From positions 496,001-560,000 of the forward strand of contig CAWBDF010000007.1 in NCBI GenBank assembly GCA_963787485.1: 64,000 bases of DNA, written 5' to 3'. Within the stretch, counting starts at the first letter, position 1, and the number at the start of each line of letters is the position of its first letter. Positions 28,221 to 36,530 of the stretch are shown here, in pieces. This DNA is from Bog-473 sp963787485 (lineage in GTDB: Bacteria > Actinomycetota > Acidimicrobiia > Acidimicrobiales > RAAP-2). The position numbers and the translations under genes are program-made. Under the pieces are notes generated by a model. The model searched no databases. It saw only the letters and a list, made by a program, of their open reading frames with translations, and was not told the origin of the DNA.

Positions 28221-28520
28221 GTGCTGCGGTTGTCTCGGGCACTCGCGCTCGGCGTCGGTGAGGTTGGGGCGGAACCTCTCTCTTTCACCTGGTTCGACGC
28301 GTCGTCGATTCCCTTCGAGTGCGTTCGGCTGGACGACGTCGCCAAGGATGGTGAAATTGTGGCGTTGCGCCACCAGCTGGCGGTCTTGCGACGACAGGTG
28401 GCCCGGCCCCGGTTCTCGTGGTCTGACTGAGCGTTCATTGCCAGCTTTGCCAGGCTTGCGCCACGGGAGCGCTGGAGAGCGTTTCTCATCTCCCCCCAGA
28501 CGATTTTGGCTAAAATGACT
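28221..28520 (+). pseudogene. Transposase/integrase N-terminal remnant
   Basis: The frame reads VALRHQLAVLRRQVARPRFS, then WSD, a TGA, and continues in the same frame as AFIASFARLAPRERW and LISPQTIL. This is the well-known N-terminal block of integrase-core transposases (normally ...RFSWSDRALI...). One C-to-T change turned an arginine codon into a stop, and the catalytic core that should follow is absent. No terminal repeats were found. The whole 587-bp gap 28002-28588 otherwise holds nothing recognisable. Confidence 0.75.
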
Positions 28521-28588
28521 GCTGGCGTGCTGCCCCACGTCGACCGGTCGTGGGAAAGCGCCCGTGAGAAGCCAAGGGGGATTCAGAC

Positions 28589-29941
28589 ATGGATCGAGTG
28601 ATCATCGTCTCATCCGACTCACACGCTGCGATGCCATCGGAACTCTGGTCAACGTATCTTGAACAACGCTTCCATGAGCACCTGCCGCAGATCCAGTACG
28701 AGAGCGATCTCTACGCCGACTCGGTCATGGCCATGAGCCGCATGACGATGACCCGTCCCGAGATCTACGAGGATCATCACGCGGGCGGCTACCGCGGCGT
28801 CTACGACCTCGACATCCGGCTCGCGCAGATGGACCGCGAGGGGATTGCGGCCGAACTCGTCTACCACGGCGATTCGCGGGTCGGCGACATCGCCCACAAC
28901 ATCATGAGCCATGCGTGGGAGTTCGGGGTCTGGGACGCCGGCGCACGAGCGTACAACCGCTGGGCCGCCGAGACATTCGGATCAGCCACCGATCGTCTCC
29001 TGCTCGTGGGCGCGATCGGTTCGGGTGTCGACATGGACGGCACGGTCGCCGAGCTGCGCTGGCTCGCCGACCAGGGATTCACCGGCACCTACGCACCTGG
29101 CTTTGTCACCTACGAGGGTCAACCGCCGCTGTTCGACGAATACTGGGAGCCTTTCTGGACCGAGTGCGAGGCCCTCGGCCTCGCGGTGGTGGTTCACGCC
29201 GGCTACGGCTTCACGCAGGGCACCATCTACGAGGATGTGGACCGCATCGTCAAGGAAGTGAAGGCCGCGAACGGCACGGAGATGGATCTGATCACGCGGC
29301 TCGGTAGCGAGGTGTATTACGACTTCTTCTCCGACGTGAAGGCCCGCAAAGTGATGTGGCAGATGATGTTCAGCGGCGTATTCGACCGCCACCCCGCGTT
29401 GAAGCTGGTGTGCACCGAGATCCGCCTCGACTGGATCCCCTCGACCCTCGCTCACCTCGATGTCGTCTACGAGGCACATCGAGGTTCGGTGGCCGGTCAG
29501 CAGCGCCCGAGCGAGTACTGGCACTCGAACTGTCTCGCCGGTGCCTCGTTCGTGCACAAGGTGGAGATCGAAAAGCGCAAAGAGATCGGCGTCGACACCA
29601 TCCTCTTCGGACGCGACTACCCACACCCCGAGGGCACCTGGCCGAACACGCCGGACTGGCTGCGCGATTGCTTCCACGATGTGCCCGAGAACGAACTACG
29701 GGCGATGTTGGGTGGAAACGGGATCCGATTCTTCGGTCTCGACCTCGAACATCTCTCGTCCATCGCGGAGAAGATCGGTCCGACGGTCGAGGACATCGTC
29801 GGCTCCGACCCGGTCGACCAGGAGTTAATCGCGATCTTCGACGGCCGCGGTGGCTACCTCAAGCCGTGGGAAGGCGCCGAGCGCGTCCCTGACATCAGTT
29901 CAATGCTGGAGCGTGATCTGACGGCTATTGCCGGATCCTGA
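28589..29941 (+). CDS. Amidohydrolase_2 family TIM-barrel protein
   Basis: The 450-residue protein begins MDRVIIVSSDSHAAMPSELW with the SDSH form of the first metal motif. It also has LVYHGDSRVGDIAHNIM, VVVHAGYGFTQG and the late FGRDYPHPEGTWPNT carrying the catalytic aspartate. This is the fourth amidohydrolase_2 member in the window, and its insert-rich architecture is close to the others. A run AAGGGGG lies eight bases upstream of ATG 28589. It stands alone on the plus strand after a transposase relic. It probably acts on a cyclic or aromatic carboxylate derivative. Confidence 0.85.
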   Translation: MDRVIIVSSDSHAAMPSELWSTYLEQRFHEHLPQIQYESDLYADSVMAMSRMTMTRPEIYEDHHAGGYRGVYDLDIRLAQMDREGIAAELVYHGDSRVGDIAHNIMSHAWEFGVWDAGARAYNRWAAETFGSATDRLLLVGAIGSGVDMDGTVAELRWLADQGFTGTYAPGFVTYEGQPPLFDEYWEPFWTECEALGLAVVVHAGYGFTQGTIYEDVDRIVKEVKAANGTEMDLITRLGSEVYYDFFSDVKARKVMWQMMFSGVFDRHPALKLVCTEIRLDWIPSTLAHLDVVYEAHRGSVAGQQRPSEYWHSNCLAGASFVHKVEIEKRKEIGVDTILFGRDYPHPEGTWPNTPDWLRDCFHDVPENELRAMLGGNGIRFFGLDLEHLSSIAEKIGPTVEDIVGSDPVDQELIAIFDGRGGYLKPWEGAERVPDISSMLERDLTAIAGS

Positions 29942-30421
29942 TCGGGCCGGCCGAATGATGGCCGACTCCGCCGAATCCGTGAGGACCGCGTTCAACCAGG
30001 CCGGCAACGATGACGGCGAAGAGACCGCCACAAGATGAGGAAACCTCATTGCAGTGTGTGGGTTGCTCTTCCCCGACATGCGCAATTGGCGACGATCCCA
30101 TCGCGGTGCGCGACTAGCCGCCCGGGCGCTGCACTACTCAATTCCATCACTTCAGCGTTGAAGTCCCGACAAACCCGCTTGTCGCTGTCGATTTCGTGAG
30201 ACCTTCGGGCTGAGCAGGCAACCGTACTGAGGCTGGGGATCGCGAGCCGGAAGCGCTGCAGATGATTGGCAGCGTGAGTTAGGCGGCGATGGCCGCTGCG
30301 GCGAGCAGGACTGCGCCGACGATCATGTCCAGGTCGAGTCCAGAGCCGTAGGCACCGCGGACGGCGACGCCCGCGCCGCTATGCGCGCCGCCCAGGTGTG
30401 CGATTCAGCGCCCTTTCCCTC
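29942..30421. other. Intergenic stretch, no gene recognised
   Basis: This 480-bp gap precedes the SDR-MFS promoter. It contains no family-like open frame. It marks the edge between the catabolic region and the regulated efflux-type locus. Confidence 0.4.
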
Positions 30422-30472
30422 TTGACAGATTGAACAGACCGGTCTACCTTTACCGGTCAGACAGACTGGTCT
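30422..30472 (+). promoter_or_regulatory. Strong promoter with two TetR-type operators
   Basis: TTGACA (30422-30427) and TACCTT (30445-30450) are spaced by 17 bases. The palindrome AGACCGGTCT (30436-30445) covers the spacer and the edge of the -10 box. A second, AGACTGGTCT (30463-30472), lies just past the expected start of transcription. Both should block RNA polymerase when bound. A related site precedes the tetR gene at 32774, which suggests that the product of that gene is the repressor. Confidence 0.72.
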
Positions 30473-30491
30473 ACTCAAAAGGGAGGATCTC

Positions 30492-31235
30492 ATGAGCGAA
30501 GCAGGAACCGCTACCGGCGCCGGATTGGGCATTGCGCTCGTGACCGGGGCGACCTCGGGCATCGGCCGGGCGACCGCCCTCCGACTGGCTCGCGACGGCT
30601 GGGACGTCGTGGTCCACGGTCGCAACGCCGAACGGGGTGTAGAGCTGGTCGAGGAGATCGAGGCGCAGGGCGGCCGGGCCCGTTTCCTTGCGGCAGACCT
30701 CAACGACGTGGCGGAGGTGCGAGCCCTGGTCGACGAGGTCGGGGACGTAGACGTCCTGGTCAACAACGCCGGGGCTTCCTGGTTTGGTCCTACCGCAGAC
30801 CTCGACGAGGCCAACTTCGACGAACTGTTCGACGGGAACGTGCGCTCGGCCTACTTCCTGGTCGCTGGGGTCGCGCCCAGCATGGCCCAACGGTCCACGG
30901 GGAGCATCATCAGCCTGGCCAGCATGGCCGGCCAGGTCGGCCTCGACGGTGGCGCCGCCTACGGGGCCACCAAAGCCGCTCTCAGCTCCATGACACGCTC
31001 CTGGGCCGCCGAGTTCAGCCCACGGGGCGTCCGTGTGAACGCCCTCGCGGCCGGGCCGGTATTCAGCACGCCCGAAAAAGCGCCGCTCATCGAACAGCTC
31101 GGTAAGACCACCCTGCTTGGACGCGGCGCCCAAGTCGAAGAGATCGCCGAGGTGATCGCCTTCCTGGCCTCGGACAAGGCGAGCTACATAACCGGAGCAA
31201 CCCTGGCCGTCGACGGAGGCCGAACGGCGGCATGA
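30492..31235 (+). CDS. Short-chain dehydrogenase/reductase
   Basis: This classical SDR has 247 residues with TGATSGIG at residues 18-25, VLVNNAGASWFG, the catalytic serine in ISLASMAG and YGATKAAL. It ends in the usual ITGATLAVDGGRTA. The ribosome site is GGGAGG before ATG 30492. Its last codon overlaps the start of the MFS gene (ATGA), so the two are translationally coupled. With the MFS pump and the TetR regulator it looks like an inducible detoxification or metabolite-handling operon. The substrate is unknown. Confidence 0.9.
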   Translation: MSEAGTATGAGLGIALVTGATSGIGRATALRLARDGWDVVVHGRNAERGVELVEEIEAQGGRARFLAADLNDVAEVRALVDEVGDVDVLVNNAGASWFGPTADLDEANFDELFDGNVRSAYFLVAGVAPSMAQRSTGSIISLASMAGQVGLDGGAAYGATKAALSSMTRSWAAEFSPRGVRVNALAAGPVFSTPEKAPLIEQLGKTTLLGRGAQVEEIAEVIAFLASDKASYITGATLAVDGGRTAA

Positions 31236-32488
31236 GTTCGATGCTCGCTGTCACAGACTCCTCCATGCCCTGCGTGGTGCCGGTCGCCGAAACGAAGACG
31301 CTAGGGCCCTTACTCCGGATGATCGCCTTGGGATCGATCACCGTGTCGTTCCTGGCGGCCTCTGCCGCCCCCACCCCGCTCTATGCCACCTACCAAAAGG
31401 AGTGGGGCTTCTCGGCTCTTACCATCACGGTGATCTTCGGCGTCTACGCCCTCGCTTTCCTGGCCGCGCTCCTCACCCTCGGAAGGATCTCTGACCATAT
31501 CGGTCGACGGCCGGTCCTCTTTGCCGGTATCGCTGGTCAGCTCCTGGCCCTGGCGATCTTCATCGATGCTCACAGTGTCGTTGCGCTGCTGGTGGCCCGG
31601 ATCGTCCAAGGTTTGGCCGCAGGCACTGCCATCGGCGCGATCGGCGCCGGCATGCTCGATATCGACCAGGTACGCGGAGCGGTGGCCAACGCCACGGCAC
31701 CGGGCCTGGGGACGGGAAGCGGCGTGCTGGTCGCCTCGTTCGCCGTCCAATGGCTCCCAGCACCGACTCGTCTGGTGTACATCGTCATTGCCGGCGTGCT
31801 GGCCGTCCAGGCGTTCGGTGTGTACCTCCTGCCTGAGACCAGCCCACGGGCACCAGGAGCCTGGCGTTCGGTCGTTCCACAGCTCGAGGTTCCCGCGCAG
31901 ACCCGCCGACCCATGTTGGCAGCCGCTCCGGTCCTCTTTGCCGTGTGGGCCCTGGCCGGATTCTACGGCTCGCTCGGGCCGAGCTTGATCGACCATCTGG
32001 TCGGCTCCGCCTCCGTGGTCGAAGGTGGAGTCGGGCTCGGCACCTTGGCCCTGATCGCCGCCGCGGCCACCTACGTGCTCCGAGCAACGGCGGCCTCGCA
32101 AGTGATGCTGATCGGCACCAGCACGCTGATCGCTGGTGTCGCTGTGGTGCTGCTCTCCCTGTGGGTTGGTTCCGCCCTGCTCTTCTTTCTGGGCACGGCA
32201 GCGGCAGGAGTCGGCTTCGGAGCCGGTTTCCAGGGCGGCATCCGTCTGGTCGCTCCCCTGGCCCACCCCGATCAGCGAGCTGGCGTGCTCTCCGTGCTCT
32301 TCATCGTGTCGTATCTCGGCCTGGGCATTCCGGCTGTCCTGGCCGGTTTGGCCGTCGTGCGCGGTGGTGGCCTGGTGACCACCAGCTACGAATACGGCGT
32401 CGCCGTGATCGTCCTCGGCCTCGTCGCCACCATCAACCTGATCCGCGTTCACGACAACACCCCGTCGAGCGAGGAGGTCACCCGATGA
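31232..32488 (+). CDS. MFS transporter (drug/metabolite efflux type)
   Basis: The 418-residue membrane protein has about twelve hydrophobic segments. TLGRISDHIGRRPVLFAG after the second one is the conserved loop motif of the major facilitator superfamily, and ARIVQGLAAGTAIGAIGAG lies in the fourth helix region. It starts at ATG 31232 overlapping the SDR stop. An alternative start a few codons later is possible because the first 25 residues are not membrane-like. It probably exports a small compound, perhaps the substrate or product of the SDR. It ends overlapping the DUF427 gene (ATGA). Confidence 0.9.
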   Translation: MSSMLAVTDSSMPCVVPVAETKTLGPLLRMIALGSITVSFLAASAAPTPLYATYQKEWGFSALTITVIFGVYALAFLAALLTLGRISDHIGRRPVLFAGIAGQLLALAIFIDAHSVVALLVARIVQGLAAGTAIGAIGAGMLDIDQVRGAVANATAPGLGTGSGVLVASFAVQWLPAPTRLVYIVIAGVLAVQAFGVYLLPETSPRAPGAWRSVVPQLEVPAQTRRPMLAAAPVLFAVWALAGFYGSLGPSLIDHLVGSASVVEGGVGLGTLALIAAAATYVLRATAASQVMLIGTSTLIAGVAVVLLSLWVGSALLFFLGTAAAGVGFGAGFQGGIRLVAPLAHPDQRAGVLSVLFIVSYLGLGIPAVLAGLAVVRGGGLVTTSYEYGVAVIVLGLVATINLIRVHDNTPSSEEVTR

Positions 32489-32775
32489 CTGACGCCCGCA
32501 TCCAGAAAGAGCCCGGACCGGATCACCCCATCACCACCGAACCACCTCGCCCCATGGTCGTGCGCAGCGGTACCACCGTGATCGCCGAAACCGACCGTAC
32601 CCTCGAGTTGCAAGAGGCCGGCTACCCGCCGGTGCTCTACGGCACCGATCTGACCGCGGCTGCTTGGTACTACGACGACCCCTTCCCCACGGTCGCCGAC
32701 ATCGAACGCCACGTGGTCTTCTACGTCGACCGGGTGGCCATCACCACCTCCCCCAGTGGTCCAACCGTACGATAG
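32485..32775 (+). CDS. Shortened DUF427-family protein
   Basis: The 96-residue protein reads HPITTEPPRPMVVRSGTTVI, AETDRTLELQEAGYPPVLYG, then AAWYYDDPFPTVADI and HVVFYVDRVAI. These are the first and last thirds of a DUF427 domain. The middle third, normally 35-40 residues with the CPYKG motif, is missing, and the junction is in frame. ATG 32485 overlaps the MFS stop. A GAGGAGG box lies eight bases upstream. DUF427 has no firmly known activity, and loss of the conserved centre makes function doubtful. Confidence 0.72.
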   Translation: MTDARIQKEPGPDHPITTEPPRPMVVRSGTTVIAETDRTLELQEAGYPPVLYGTDLTAAAWYYDDPFPTVADIERHVVFYVDRVAITTSPSGPTVR

Positions 32776-32787
32776 ACAGGTTTGTCT
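32774..32787 (+). promoter_or_regulatory. Operator-like palindrome before tetR
   Basis: AGACAGGTTTGTCT matches the AGACNGGTYT core of the two sites at 30436 and 30463. It overlaps the end of the DUF427 gene and lies just upstream of the TetR ribosome site (AGGAG 32791-32795). Autorepression by TetR is the simple reading. Confidence 0.55.
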
Positions 32788-32803
32788 GAAAGGAGCCCGA
32801 CCC

Positions 32804-33421
32804 GTGAGCACGACCGCACCAGCACCGTCTGAGCATCGAGCCTCGGCACGAGAGCGCCTCCTCAATGCTGCCAACGAGCTCTTCTATGCCGAAGGCGTCC
32901 AGACCGTCGGCATCGACCGGATCATCGAGCGCGCCGGCGTGGCCAAGGCTTCGCTCTACAACCTCTTCGGCAGCAAGGAAGAGTTGGTAGCCGCCTACCT
33001 GGCCTCACGACATGAGTTCACCACCGGCCGGATTGCCAGAGCGATCGAGAGCGTGGACGACCCCCAGCAGAAGATCCTGGCCGTCTTTGATACCCAGGCG
33101 AAGCAGTACGAGCAACCCGACTTCAATGGCTGCGCGTTCATTGCCGCCTCCACCGAGGCACCCTCAGGCGGGCTCGTCGAGCAAGCCGCTGACCAGTTCA
33201 GGGCTTGGATCCGGGCCATGTTCACGGACCTCGCCGACCAAGCCGGCGCTCACGATCCGGTCAGCCTCGGACGCCAACTCCACCTCGTCTACGACGGCGC
33301 CGGACTAGCCGCCCGCATGGACCACCGCGACCCCGAGATCGCATCCACCGCCCGCAACGCCGTCAAGGCGCTTCTCGATACCGGGATGGCGCAAACCGGC
33401 CCGGTGGCCAAGCGGCACTGA
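32804..33421 (+). CDS. TetR/AcrR family transcriptional regulator
   Basis: The protein has 205 residues from GTG 32804, eight bases after AGGAG. The N-terminal helix-turn-helix domain reads RERLLNAANELFYAEGVQTV, GIDRIIERAGVAKASLYNLF and GSKEELVAAYL, as expected for TetR. The rest is an alpha-helical ligand domain resembling the TetR_C group with FNGCAFIAASTEA. It is the last gene of the SDR-MFS-DUF427 cluster. Three sites of the form AGACNGGTYT, two in the cluster promoter and one before this gene, are its likely targets. Confidence 0.92.
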   Translation: MSTTAPAPSEHRASARERLLNAANELFYAEGVQTVGIDRIIERAGVAKASLYNLFGSKEELVAAYLASRHEFTTGRIARAIESVDDPQQKILAVFDTQAKQYEQPDFNGCAFIAASTEAPSGGLVEQAADQFRAWIRAMFTDLADQAGAHDPVSLGRQLHLVYDGAGLAARMDHRDPEIASTARNAVKALLDTGMAQTGPVAKRH

Positions 33422-33610
33422 ACTGCACCTAGCTCCGTCGGGTTCAGGGTCCCGAAGGATGCGACCGTTCCTCCCTCCAAAACACCGTGTCGGTGATCAG
33501 CTGATTGTCGGTCGAGATGAGGGCCAACCACCCATTCGCGTCATATCCCGCCCTCAGCAGGGCTGCCTCCGCGAAATCGGACCGTGTCAATGGCTCGACC
33601 GAGAACTGCG

Positions 33611-33775
33611 CTACCACCGATAGAAACGATGCCTGCCAGCGCCCTCACCTCGGCCAACCGCAAATCCTACGAGCCACAGCACCAGGAGCACGACAGCAGC
33701 AATCCATAAGAGGTGCACCGCAAATCCGGCGCCAAACAGGATCAACACCAACAGCAATGCGAGAATCAGTAGCAC
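33611..33775 (-). CDS. Small hydrophobic membrane protein (lmo0937-like)
   Basis: This 54-residue protein starts at GTG 33775, eight bases after GGAGG. It consists of two short hydrophobic stretches (VLLILALLLVLILFGAGFAV and IAAVVLLVLWLVGFAVG) and a short basic tail ending RHRFYRW. The pattern matches the tiny stress-associated hydrophobic proteins found in many Gram-positive genomes. It lies 58 bp downstream of the DUF6458 gene on the same strand, so it is probably read from the SigF-type promoter at 34141-34166. Confidence 0.7.
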   Translation of the reverse strand: MLLILALLLVLILFGAGFAVHLLWIAAVVLLVLWLVGFAVGRGEGAGRHRFYRW

Positions 33776-33833
33776 AGGACAACCCTCCTAGTCATGAAGC
33801 CCTCGAACGGTTCGGGGACTTCCTTGCTTCGAC

Positions 33834-34085
33834 CTAGATCTCCGAATCAACCCGGCGAATAACGTTGCCGCGTCCATCGTCCACGACCGTCCGCCGTCTG
33901 CGGGTATTCGCGGCAGCCATGACGATGATCGACAACACTGCGCCGACCACTCCGACAATCATCAATATCGCCCCCACTTTGTTGATGTTGAAGCCGTGCT
34001 GATTGGGCTCCGTCACGGCCCAATCGAGAATGGCTCCCACGGCGAACGCGATGATGCTGACAACAAGTCCACCGGCTCCGATCAT
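33834..34085 (-). CDS. DUF6458-like two-helix membrane protein
   Basis: The 83-residue protein has two transmembrane segments, residues 3-24 (GLVVSIIAFAVGAILDWAV) and residues 36-58 (KVGAILMIVGVVGAVLSIIV). A basic RRRR motif and a polar tail follow. This fits the actinobacterial DUF6458 family, whose function is unknown. AGAAGGA precedes ATG 34085. A SigF-type promoter lies about 56 bp upstream, so stress control is likely. Confidence 0.8.
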   Translation of the reverse strand: MIGAGGLVVSIIAFAVGAILDWAVTEPNQHGFNINKVGAILMIVGVVGAVLSIIVMAAANTRRRRTVVDDGRGNVIRRVDSEI

Positions 34086-34140
34086 GGCGTCCTTCTCCCT
34101 CCAGCATTTGGCTTACCCGCGGTTCCGCGGCGCCAAAGAC

Positions 34141-34166
34141 CTACCCGGGTCGGCACAGCCCTAAAC
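34141..34166 (-). promoter_or_regulatory. SigF-type promoter, GTTT-N16-GGGTAG
   Basis: On the minus strand GTTT (34166-34163) and GGGTAG (34146-34141) are separated by 16 bases. This is the pattern of SigF/SigB-type stress promoters. It points at the DUF6458 and small hydrophobic protein genes. Confidence 0.65.
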
Positions 34167-34216
34167 CCGCTCGTAGTGTGATTTGAGGACGTGATGGCTC
34201 CATCCGGCCTAAACCG

Positions 34217-34443
34217 AACGACTCATTCTCACGAATCAGCGCCTCAGTTCGCTGGCCGTGGCCCGGCCGACGAACTGGCCGCACTGAAGTTGACGATCAC
34301 TTGGCTGTGCAACACCAACGACACCGACTCTCGTTCCACACGTCGATTGTTGTCGCATCGTCTGGGCAACGGTTCGCTTGTAGGCCCAACAGAATGGCTC
34401 GCAAGCAAACCGAATCCCGTTCCAATATGCGACGGCCGCGGCA
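34217..34443 (+). pseudogene. Degenerate copy of the PH-like gene at 46286-46636
   Basis: Three frames in succession give LILTNQRL, then DELAALK, then AVQHQRHRLSFHTSIVVASS with GQRFA and a tail ending ESRSNMRR. These align with LILTNQRLLF, DELAAVKF, AIQHKRYRFSLHTLVVEASS and EARSRMRR of the intact gene. One frame change falls within AAGTTGACG, where a single missing base accounts for it. The order, spacing and nucleotide similarity leave little doubt that this is a decayed paralogue. Confidence 0.85.
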
Positions 34444-34680
34444 GATGTTGCGCCGAGGGTGGCCGACGGATTACGGAGCTCTACTTCGCGGTCCAATCGT
34501 CTGCTGCCAAGAGTACCGAGAGACCGCAGCGGTCCATGAAACGAAGCTCACACAGATCGATGAATCCTCGCTCGGTCCGATGGACGACGATGGCACTCAC
34601 CCCCCACCCACACCGCGTGATCGCCGTCGTTTTCTCGATGGTAGTGCAACGATGCATTCGCGCTGATCATGCACTGTCCT
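34444..34680. other. Non-coding remainder after the pseudogene
   Basis: The stretch between the PH-like relic and the KaiC-like stop codon shows no family-like frame. It could hold the rest of the decayed element or a terminator region, but no clear hairpin was seen. Confidence 0.35.
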
Positions 34681-36075
34681 TTACACCAAGCTCTGGTCAG
34701 AAAGGAATTGATCACCCAGCGTGAGCCCCGCCGAGGTAATCTCGAACTGTCGGATTCGCGGATCGTGCGCGCTGCCGCGAGTCTTGAGGACGGTCATCGC
34801 CCGCTTCACTTCTGAGTTTCCCCGGAGGAATTGCAAAAGAAGGACGTTGTCAGAGACGTGAGAGATTCCGAACTCCGACAGGCGGGTGATTCCGAACAAC
34901 TCCGGTGCTTCCTGCGTCATGATCACGCTGATGTTGCGCCGCGCGCAGCGTTGGAGGAGCGAGTACATGTACTCGCGGAATCGCACCTCGTCGCCGCACG
35001 CTGCTCGCAGGTCGCCGAGACTGTCGATCGCCACCCGCTGTGCGCCGGTGCGTTCGATCAGATCGAGAAGGTCGTAGACCCACTCATCGAGATAGAGATC
35101 GACAGGTGGCCGAAACATCAGCTCGACCTTCGGCTCTTTGAATGACCAGGAAAACCCCTGCACAACGCGTTCCAGCTGGCTGGGATTCTCTTGGAACGTC
35201 GCGAAAATGCCTTTCTCGCCGAGCTCTGCACCAGAGAAGACGAAATGCAGCGCGACAAGAGTCTTTCCCGCACCAGACGGTCCGGCGACAAGCGTCGAGG
35301 CTCCCCGCCAATAACCGTCAGTCAGCATGTCGTCGAGGAGGGGGACTCCCGAGGAGATGCGCTCGGAAGTAAAAGTTTTCGTGTCGCCATTTGCATTGTC
35401 GGCGAGGCGCGGGAAGACGTCGACGCCGTCACGTGAGATCCGATAGGCGTGCTTGCCCGCGAGGAACCCGCTGCCGCGGAGCTTCAGCACCTGGAAGACG
35501 CGGGACTCGCGATCGGAATTGCGTTCGACGCCGAGCGAGACGATGGCGTCCGCGACGGCAAACTCTGGAGCCTCAGTTGCCTCGGTACTGTCGTACTCGC
35601 CGACCCAGAAGGATGTGGCCAGGGACGCGGACAGGTGGCCAGCCAGGTCATGGAGGAACCGGCGGAACGTTCCGTCGTCGGGAGCGTACGCCCTGAGCGC
35701 TTTGAAGCTGTCGATCACAATGAGGGCAGGACGGCGCTGTCGGAGCAATCCGATGAGCTCGGTCAACACATTGGACAGTCCGCCTCCGTTCAAGCTCTGG
35801 CCGAGGTCTTCGTAGATGACGCTTGTCCCGACCGCGGACTTGTCGAAGAAATTGAGCGACTGGCCGTAGCGGAGGATCTTCTCTAGCGGCTCAGAAACAG
35901 TCGAAAGGTAGAGGGCCGGACGCTCGGCCGTTGCGTTATGGCAGAGGTACTGCTGAGCAAGGATTGTCTTGCCCGAACCAGGGCGCCCCATGATGAGGTT
36001 GATCCCGTACAGGGGAAGGCCGCCGTCAAAGATCGTGTCCAGACGCGCAGAGCCGCTCGCCAGTCGGTCGCTCAT
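34681..36075 (-). CDS. KaiC-like double RecA ATPase
   Basis: The 464-residue protein has two RecA-like modules. The first has Walker A GRPGSGKT at residues 30-37 and a Walker B-like PALIVIDSFKAL. The second has GPSGAGKT near residue 267 and QRVAIDSLGDLRAA. The lengths and the FxxxRFREYMYSLLQ-type text match archaeal and bacterial KaiC-like signalling ATPases. The paired catalytic glutamates of KaiC (EE) are reduced: the first module has VSE and the second FQE, so the first glutamate of each pair is lost. It overlaps the response regulator gene by four bases (ATGA), so the two probably work together. Confidence 0.88.
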   Translation of the reverse strand: MSDRLASGSARLDTIFDGGLPLYGINLIMGRPGSGKTILAQQYLCHNATAERPALYLSTVSEPLEKILRYGQSLNFFDKSAVGTSVIYEDLGQSLNGGGLSNVLTELIGLLRQRRPALIVIDSFKALRAYAPDDGTFRRFLHDLAGHLSASLATSFWVGEYDSTEATEAPEFAVADAIVSLGVERNSDRESRVFQVLKLRGSGFLAGKHAYRISRDGVDVFPRLADNANGDTKTFTSERISSGVPLLDDMLTDGYWRGASTLVAGPSGAGKTLVALHFVFSGAELGEKGIFATFQENPSQLERVVQGFSWSFKEPKVELMFRPPVDLYLDEWVYDLLDLIERTGAQRVAIDSLGDLRAACGDEVRFREYMYSLLQRCARRNISVIMTQEAPELFGITRLSEFGISHVSDNVLLLQFLRGNSEVKRAMTVLKTRGSAHDPRIRQFEITSAGLTLGDQFLSDQSLV

Positions 36076-36530
36076 TGAACGCGAACCGATCGACGCAGGT
36101 AGGCGCTTGTGCCAAGCAGGTCTCGTACCGTCGAGACGAACTGGAGAGGATCGAGCGGCTTTAGCAAGAAGGCGTCGGCGCCCGACTGGAGCGCCTGGTT
36201 TCGCGAGTCGATCGCCGACACGGCAACTACAGGAATCGACGCCCGCTCATGTGCTAGCCGGCAGAGCTCGTGTCCCGCCCCGCCAGAGATGAGAAGATCG
36301 ATCACCACGAGGTTCGGAGTCTCCTCCTGGAGCCTCTCTCGTGCCGTATTGACGTCGAGGACGATTCGGGTCGCATAGCCCTCGGTGCGCAAAAGGTATT
36401 CGGAGAGCTCTGCCGAAAACGGATCGCGCTCCGCGAGCAAGATCGTAACCAGATCGTCGGCGTTAGTTCGAGGCTCAATCGGGAAACGAATTCGTTCTTC
36501 CAACAATCGATGAGCATCAGCGGGCTGCAT
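36072..36530 (-). CDS. Response regulator receiver-domain protein
   Basis: The 152-residue protein has a 27-residue leader and then a single receiver domain. The acidic pocket is in ILLAERDPF, the phospho-acceptor aspartate in PNLVVIDLL, the switch serine in VVAVSAID, and the conserved lysine in AFLLKPLDP. There is no output domain, so it should act by protein contact. It overlaps the KaiC-like ATPase gene by four bases. Single-domain regulators next to KaiC-like proteins are a recurring arrangement and suggest that the ATPase is the effector. Confidence 0.88.
   Translation of the reverse strand: MQPADAHRLLEERIRFPIEPRTNADDLVTILLAERDPFSAELSEYLLRTEGYATRIVLDVNTARERLQEETPNLVVIDLLISGGAGHELCRLAHERASIPVVAVSAIDSRNQALQSGADAFLLKPLDPLQFVSTVRDLLGTSAYLRRSVRVQ

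Noticed and set aside
31310..32452. A 380-codon open frame opposite the MFS gene
   Set aside because: It is glutamine/glycine-rich antisense sequence; the plus strand encodes a clear transporter.
34191..34724. A 177-codon plus-strand frame
   Set aside because: It crosses the PH-like pseudogene in mixed frames and has no coherent domain.
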